A stretch of DNA of 64,000 nt. Origin: an uncultured Flavobacterium sp. GTDB lineage: Bacteria; Bacteroidota; Bacteroidia; Flavobacteriales; Flavobacteriaceae. Below the pieces are notes generated by a model. That model did no database searches. It saw only the letters and a program-made list of their open reading frames with translations, and had not been told where the DNA came from. Positions 59,398 through 64,000 of the stretch are shown here, piece after piece (positions within the stretch are counted from its first letter, which is position 1; each line of letters starts with the position of its first letter). A program made the position numbers and the translations under genes. The stretch spans positions 62,001 through 126,000 of the forward strand of contig NZ_CAMLDD010000008.1 of NCBI RefSeq assembly GCF_946478785.1, given 5' to 3'.

Positions 59398-61047
59398 TTA
59401 AAAATCTTCGTTTATATTTTCTTTTGTCACTAATGCCCTTTTGGATACATCATAATAATGTTCGATTGTAACATGGTTATTAGCATCCGGAGTATTTTCT
59501 AATTCATATGCTTCTTTAAAACCTTTCAGTTTTACTTTGATGTTTTCATCTATAGCACGTGTTTCCTTAAACTCACGAATCAAATCCAGAACATCATGTG
59601 CAATATACTCTGTATCCTGAGCGTCAATAACTACTTTAGAGTTTTCAGGAATATCATTCAGGGTTTGTTTGATGGCTGCTTTATTCAAAAATGACACTTC
59701 CTGCGCCAAATCGATATGAATAATATCTCCGTCTTCATATTCTTCTTTTTTGAAACTGTACGCTCTTTTTAAGTTTCCTCTCAATACAAAAATAATACTG
59801 ATGATAATTCCTAGTGCAACACCTTTAAGTAAATCTGTTGCTACAACAAATACTAAAGTTGCAATAAAAGGGATGAATTGATATTTTCCTTTTTCCCAAA
59901 AATGTAAAAATGTAGCCGGTTTAGCCAATTTATAACCAACTAAAATCAAAACGGTAGCCAATGTTGCCAGAGGAATTTTATTTAGTATTGCCGGAATGGA
60001 CAAAACACTGATTAGTAAAAGTACTCCATGAATAATTGCCGACATTTTTGATTTTGCACCAGCATTATTATTTGCAGATGATCTAACTACAACAGATGTC
60101 ATTGGCAACCCTCCTATAAGAGCACTCATCATATTACCTACTCCTTGTGCTTTTAATTCGACATTGGTATTCGTATATCGTTTTTGAATGTCCATCCTGT
60201 CTGAAGCTTCAATACATAAAAGTGTTTCAATGGATGCAACAATAGCAATTGTGATTCCCACTACCCAAACCTGAGGATTCGTAACAGCGGTAAAATCCGG
60301 AGTAATAATAATTGATGTAAACTCATCAAAAGTTTTTGGAACTGGCAACGAAACCAAATGTTCTTTTGCAATTGCAAGTGGACTACCTGAAATAATAAAA
60401 ATTTCGTTTAAAACTATTCCAAGGATTACAGCTACAAGAGCTCCTGGAATTAATTTTAGTCTCTTTAAAAATGGAACTTTATCCCAGGAAATTAAAATAA
60501 CTAAGGAAACTAACGAAACAACTACAGCTCCTAACTGAATATGATTAATTGCATCGAACAAAAAAGAGAAAGAGTTGCTTCCGTCATTTTGGATAAAAGC
60601 CTGATCTCCTTCAAAATCTGCGTCGTAACCAAATGCGTGCGGTATTTGTTTTAAGATAATAATGATACCGATACCCGCTAACATTCCTTCTATAACATTT
60701 GTTGGAAAATAATTTGAAATACTTCCGGCTTTTAAAAACCCTAATGCTAATTGAATTAATCCAGCAATAAAAACAGATAATAAAAACACATCGAAAGCAC
60801 CAAAATCAGTAATAGCTGTTAAAACAATAGCTGTTAAACCAGCTGCCGGACCAGACACACTAATATGAGACTGACTTAAAGAGCCTATCACAATACCCCC
60901 AATAACACCGGCAATAATTCCAGAAAATAAAGGCGCTCCAGAAGCCATTGCGATACCTAAACACAACGGAAGAGCCACTAAGAAAACCACTAAACCTGAA
61001 GCAAAATCAGATTTAAGATTGGCAAAAAGATTAATTTTTTTTGACAT
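59398..61047 (-). CDS. SulP-family anion transporter with STAS domain
   Basis: 549 residues. About 10-12 hydrophobic segments (the first, V-V-F-L-V-A-L-P-L-C-L-G, near residue 18) form the SulP transporter core, with the G-P-A-A-G-L region near residue 68. The last 110 residues form a cytoplasmic STAS domain. SulP proteins carry sulfate, bicarbonate or other anions. The adjacent carbonic anhydrase gene favours bicarbonate (BicA-like). Inner membrane. Confidence 0.92.
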   Translation of the reverse strand: MSKKINLFANLKSDFASGLVVFLVALPLCLGIAMASGAPLFSGIIAGVIGGIVIGSLSQSHISVSGPAAGLTAIVLTAITDFGAFDVFLLSVFIAGLIQLALGFLKAGSISNYFPTNVIEGMLAGIGIIIILKQIPHAFGYDADFEGDQAFIQNDGSNSFSFLFDAINHIQLGAVVVSLVSLVILISWDKVPFLKRLKLIPGALVAVILGIVLNEIFIISGSPLAIAKEHLVSLPVPKTFDEFTSIIITPDFTAVTNPQVWVVGITIAIVASIETLLCIEASDRMDIQKRYTNTNVELKAQGVGNMMSALIGGLPMTSVVVRSSANNNAGAKSKMSAIIHGVLLLISVLSIPAILNKIPLATLATVLILVGYKLAKPATFLHFWEKGKYQFIPFIATLVFVVATDLLKGVALGIIISIIFVLRGNLKRAYSFKKEEYEDGDIIHIDLAQEVSFLNKAAIKQTLNDIPENSKVVIDAQDTEYIAHDVLDLIREFKETRAIDENIKVKLKGFKEAYELENTPDANNHVTIEHYYDVSKRALVTKENINEDF

Positions 61048-61124
61048 AATACAATACTAAAAATTGAAACATTAAAAATCCACTGCATTTATTATAAGTA
61101 CAGTTGGTTTAAATAATCGAAGTA

Positions 61125-61409
61125 TTATACCGTATTTGGAGGTGGAGCAAATATGCTTGGAGAAATATTATCCAGTTTTACAATGTTACCAGATAATATA
61201 ATTTTTGATTCAGAAAAAACAGGCATTAGTATTTCCTGATTAAAATCATCAATATACACAGCTGCCTTAATTTCTTTATGAGATTTCTCTTCTTCAGAAA
61301 TATTGATAGCTATAGCCGCACTATTGCTTTTCTTTATCACCGCCACAATTGTTGGGGTTGACAAGAAAGTTATAAATATGAATAATAATATACGGGCGAC
61401 TAATTTCAT
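61125..61409 (-). CDS. small hydrophobic protein of unknown function
   Basis: 94 residues. A single hydrophobic stretch at the N-terminus (about 6-24) serves as a signal anchor or signal peptide, followed by a short charged region and a C-terminal P-P-P-N. No known domain. It lies 77 nt upstream of the SulP gene on the same strand, so it may be part of its operon. Similar small proteins have been seen next to SulP genes in relatives, but I cannot give it a function. Confidence 0.6.
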   Translation of the reverse strand: MKLVARILLFIFITFLSTPTIVAVIKKSNSAAIAINISEEEKSHKEIKAAVYIDDFNQEILMPVFSESKIILSGNIVKLDNISPSIFAPPPNTV

Positions 61410-61542
61410 ATGAGCAAAAATAACGTTAAAGAAATAAAATCAAAGTAGCATGCTAAAATTTTTATAGAAATTTAACATTTACACAAAAGCAGAATAACCA
61501 TATTTGACTATCCTGCTAATTAATTATCTCATATCTAAATAT

Positions 61543-62022
61543 TTATAATTCTTCTTCAAGCCAGGCATTCATCATCCAAATGGTCTTTTCCTGCTCAGCA
61601 ATGAAGTCACTCATCATAGAATTAGTACCTTCATCATTAATTTCTGCTGATTGATTCAAAATTTCACGTTCAATTTTAAGTAAATCTGATAAAGAATTTA
61701 CTATCAGATGAACGGCTTTTTCATCATTCGAAATATTTTTCCCAACTGTAAGTTTGTTGTTTTGAATATAGTCTTCAAAAGTGTGCAAAGGAGTTCCTCC
61801 TATTGTTAAAACTCTTTCTGCTATCATATCAATCTTTAACTGAGAATCGGTATATAATTCTTCGAATTTCACATGTAAATCAAAAAAGCGTTTTCCACGA
61901 ATATTCCAATGAATCCCTCTTAAATTTTGGTAATAAACTTGAAAATTAGACAGTAAAACATTTAATTCCTTTACTAATAATTGTGATTCTTTGACCGGTA
62001 ATCCTAAAATATTTGTTTTCAT
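61543..62022 (-). CDS. dps: Dps-family DNA-protection ferritin
   Basis: 159 residues from the ATG at 62022 (an upstream TTG is weak). The ferroxidase site is H-W-N-I-R-G-x-x-F-F-D-L-H near residues 38-50, plus F-E-E-L-Y near residue 52. Dps oxidises Fe2+ with H2O2 and binds DNA in stationary phase. It is divergent from oxyR across about 107 nt, and OxyR commonly activates dps, so the shared gap probably holds an OxyR site. Confidence 0.94.
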   Translation of the reverse strand: MKTNILGLPVKESQLLVKELNVLLSNFQVYYQNLRGIHWNIRGKRFFDLHVKFEELYTDSQLKIDMIAERVLTIGGTPLHTFEDYIQNNKLTVGKNISNDEKAVHLIVNSLSDLLKIEREILNQSAEINDEGTNSMMSDFIAEQEKTIWMMNAWLEEEL

Positions 62023-62102
62023 CTTATTCAATTTTATAGTATGTTTTTTACAAATTTAAAATAACTTATTTAAAATAATTATAAAAAAAAATTATATTTT
62101 CT

Positions 62103-62110
62103 TATTTTTG
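62103..62110 (+). promoter_or_regulatory. -7 element of oxyR
   Basis: TATTTTTG matches TAnnTTTG, 19 nt before the oxyR ATG. The dps/oxyR gap is almost pure A/T, so no other signal is clear. Confidence 0.5.
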
Positions 62111-62129
62111 CATCACAAAATACTATCAA

Positions 62130-63071
62130 ATGACTATTACGCAATTACAATATGTTTTAGCAGTAGCCGAACATAAAAATTTTACACTTGCTGCAGAAAA
62201 ATGTTTCGTGACTCAGCCAACTTTAAGCATGCAGATTCAGAAGATTGAAGAAGAGCTTAATATTTTAATTTTCGACAGGAGCAAAAAACCTATTCAGCTT
62301 ACAGAAATTGGCCAGAAAATCGTAAATCAGGCTAAAAACATTGTAAATGAAGCCGACAGAATAAAAGATATCGTTGAACAGCAAAAAGGCTTTATTGGGG
62401 GAGAATTTCGCTTAGGAATAATTCCTACTATCATGCCTACCCTTCTGCCGATGTTTCTAAATAATTTTATAAAAAAATATCCGAAAGTAAAGCTTTTGAT
62501 TGAAGAGCTAAATACAGATGAGATCATTGTGAAATTAAAAAACGGTCATTTGGATGCTGCTATTGCCGCAACTCCGCTTGAAGACGAAAAAATTAAAGAA
62601 ATTGTACTGTATTTTGAACCTTTTGTGGCTTATATTCCTGAACACCATTCCAGTTTTCAAAAAGATGAAATAGAAGTTTCTGATTTAAATATCAATGAAA
62701 TTTTGCTTTTACAGGATGGGCATTGTTTTAGAGACGGAATTTTGAACTTGTGCAAAAATGGAACTGACATAGAACAAAATAATTTCCAGATTCAGAGCGG
62801 AAGCTTTGAAACACTAATAAAACTAGCAGATGAAGGTTTGGGTACCACGCTGCTGCCGTACCTGCACACTTTGGATTTAAAAGATTCAGACAAATTAAAA
62901 TTACGCAATTTCAAGGAACCAAAACCGGCACGTGAGGTTAGTCTAATTTATCCGAAAAGTGAATTAAAAATGCAAATAATCGATGCTTTGAGAAGCACTA
63001 TTGCTGGTGTGGTAAAAGGAGCAATCGTTTTTCAGAATGTTCAAATTGTTAGTCCATTGCAAAAAAAATGA
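62130..63071 (+). CDS. oxyR: OxyR-type LysR regulator
   Basis: 313 residues: N-terminal LysR helix-turn-helix (H-K-N-F-T-L-A-A-E-K-C-F-V-T-Q-P-T-L-S-M near residues 16-35) and a type 2 periplasmic-binding-like effector domain. The peroxide-sensing pair is present: G-H-C-F-R-D-G-I-L-N-L-C near residue 200, with two Cys nine residues apart as in OxyR. H2O2 oxidation forms a disulfide and turns on peroxide-defence genes. Divergent from dps. A hairpin follows. Confidence 0.94.
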   Translation: MTITQLQYVLAVAEHKNFTLAAEKCFVTQPTLSMQIQKIEEELNILIFDRSKKPIQLTEIGQKIVNQAKNIVNEADRIKDIVEQQKGFIGGEFRLGIIPTIMPTLLPMFLNNFIKKYPKVKLLIEELNTDEIIVKLKNGHLDAAIAATPLEDEKIKEIVLYFEPFVAYIPEHHSSFQKDEIEVSDLNINEILLLQDGHCFRDGILNLCKNGTDIEQNNFQIQSGSFETLIKLADEGLGTTLLPYLHTLDLKDSDKLKLRNFKEPKPAREVSLIYPKSELKMQIIDALRSTIAGVVKGAIVFQNVQIVSPLQKK

Positions 63072-63107
63072 TGCTAATATAAGTTATTCAATCTGGCTTA
63101 AACTATA

Positions 63108-63154
63108 AAATCGTATCCGGAAATGCAAAAAACTGCTTATTTCGGATACGATTT
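63108..63154. terminator. terminator between convergent genes
   Basis: AAATCGTATCCGGAAAT and ATTTCGGATACGATTT form a stem with one bulged G and a 14-nt loop, with T-rich sequence to the right and A-rich sequence to the left. Confidence 0.8.
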
Positions 63155-63178
63155 ATGTTTTTTAGATTATCTCTAAGG

Positions 63179-63922
63179 CTATTTGATTCCTTTCTTAAGT
63201 TTTTCCACAGAAGGATCTTCTAAAAGTTTTATTTGGTTAACTACTATTTGGGCAATTTCTGTTGCTCCTTTTAGAGAAAGATGTGTATCATCTTCTTTAT
63301 CTTCTTTATAATATGGGTTTTCTCCAGCTTTAAAATGCAGATGCAGCTGTTTTGATTTTTCAGGACCATAAGACTGTTCTAATAATTCTGTATAATATTC
63401 TAAATCAATGAATGGAACTCTATATTCCTGAGCAACTAATCTGGTTTCTAAAGGATAATCTCCGTGTGTGCCAATCAATACTCCTTTTTCATTAAAATTT
63501 CTTCTTGCAATTGATGTCAGTAAAATTGGAATCGCACCTTTTGCACGAGTTTCTTTTACAAAACGAATTAAATTATGTCTGTAGGCTGTATGTGGATTTG
63601 TATAACGCAACGAATCCTTATTCTTTTCGTCGTTATGCCCAAACTCAATAAAAACATAATCTCCTTTTTTAAGCTTTTCATATACCGCATCCCACTGTTT
63701 TTCAGCTATAAAACTTCTGGTGCTTCTGCCGTTCAAAGCTCTATTGTCGATAACAATATTATCTTTAAAAAAAGGCTGTAATACCTGGGCCCACCCATGT
63801 TCCGGATTCTTGTCAGGATCTTTTTTGTTTGCCATTGTAGAATCTCCAATAGTGTAAACAGTAGTTTTTTGTGCAAAACAAGTGGCTGAAATCAACCACA
63901 GAATTAAAATATAATGTTTCAT
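63179..63922 (-). CDS. SGNH/GDSL esterase, rhamnogalacturonan acetylesterase-like
   Basis: 247 residues. Signal peptide cut near C-F-A-Q (residue 18). SGNH blocks: Y-T-I-G-D-S-T-M near residue 24 (nucleophile Ser), G-R-S-T-R-S-F near residue 65 (Gly), F-I-E-F-G-H-N-D near residue 91 (Asn), and a catalytic Asp/His pair near the C-terminus in D-D-T-H-L-S. It removes acetyl groups from rhamnogalacturonan or other plant pectins in the periplasm or outside. The next gene upstream (partial) lies only 17 nt away, so they form a carbohydrate-related operon. Confidence 0.9.
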   Translation of the reverse strand: MKHYILILWLISATCFAQKTTVYTIGDSTMANKKDPDKNPEHGWAQVLQPFFKDNIVIDNRALNGRSTRSFIAEKQWDAVYEKLKKGDYVFIEFGHNDEKNKDSLRYTNPHTAYRHNLIRFVKETRAKGAIPILLTSIARRNFNEKGVLIGTHGDYPLETRLVAQEYRVPFIDLEYYTELLEQSYGPEKSKQLHLHFKAGENPYYKEDKEDDTHLSLKGATEIAQIVVNQIKLLEDPSVEKLKKGIK

Positions 63923-63939
63923 TTTTTATTTTTTGATTA

Positions 63940-64000
63940 CTACTTTGCTGCTGAAGGAACTGTGGCTTTCTCTCCAATGAAAACTTCATTCAGAATTACA
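63940..64000 (-). CDS. C-terminal end of an unidentified gene (partial)
   Basis: Only the last 19 codons before a TAG are visible (V-I-L-N-E-V-F-I-G-E-K-A-T-V-P-S-A-A-K). The start lies beyond the window. Its position 17 nt upstream of the acetylesterase gene suggests a functionally related pectin-degradation gene, but no domain can be seen. Confidence 0.65.
   Translation of the reverse strand, partial: VILNEVFIGEKATVPSAAK

Overview
This window is AT-rich chromosomal DNA from a member of the Bacteroidota, most likely Flavobacterium or a close relative. The evidence is a subtilase with a C-terminal type IX secretion (T9SS) sorting domain, families typical of flavobacteria (DUF3810, DUF4251, DUF2809, DUF4268, LETM1-related, CarboxypepD-reg-like), many SPII lipoproteins with an S-C lipobox, and promoters of the Bacteroidota type (TAnnTTTG, sometimes with an upstream TTTG). 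No complete canonical tRNA, rRNA, CRISPR array or prophage was seen.

Layout. 0-30.5 kb is ordinary core and accessory genome: a truncated beta-helix protein, purL, small secreted proteins and lipoproteins, an alpha-oxoamine synthase, a NYN-LOTUS protein, a membrane-anchored glutamate-synthase-like protein, rdgB, a DEAD-box helicase with an RGG-like tail, a dipeptidase, an ECF sigma factor with a membrane partner, an acyltransferase, a Nudix hydrolase, a nitronate-monooxygenase-like protein, a T9SS subtilase, mnmA, a YwqK-like protein and a long-chain acyl-CoA ligase. 30.7-35.1 kb holds a WGR-domain protein followed by a SWIM zinc-finger protein.

35.2-48.3 kb is the most unusual part and looks like an RNA-damage-response island. 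It encodes a kinase-like protein of phage-associated type, two RlaP-type nucleotidyltransferases on either side of a PHP-ATPase (TrlF-like), a TatD nuclease, the RNA ligase RtcB, a RING/TerD-like protein, and (divergently) an HD phosphohydrolase and a WYL regulator. Between the divergent halves is a non-coding array of five 20-nt repeats interleaved with tRNA-like pieces: an acceptor/D-arm/T-arm molecule interrupted by one repeat, and a second acceptor/T-arm minihelix. A 25-nt palindrome (arms TACTGCGCAA / TTGCGCAGTA) lies 33 nt upstream of the HD gene start codon. A 20/25 copy lies 36 nt upstream of rtcB. This suggests one regulator, plausibly the WYL protein, controls the protein genes and the tRNA-like RNA together.

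48.5-55.4 kb is a fatty-acid beta-oxidation cluster (MarR regulator, HAD/enoyl-CoA hydratase, thiolase, acyl-CoA dehydrogenase). It is interrupted by an IS200/IS605-type Y1 transposase with three REP-like palindromes around it, and by a 24-bp inverted-repeat element. 55.5-63.9 kb holds envelope proteins, a Cu/Zn superoxide dismutase lipoprotein, a LETM1-related protein, a carbonic anhydrase/SulP transporter pair, dps divergent from oxyR, and an SGNH esterase of the rhamnogalacturonan acetylesterase type. The window ends inside the last codons of another minus-strand gene. Palindromic repeats of several families sit in many intergenic gaps, two of them on either side of rtcB.
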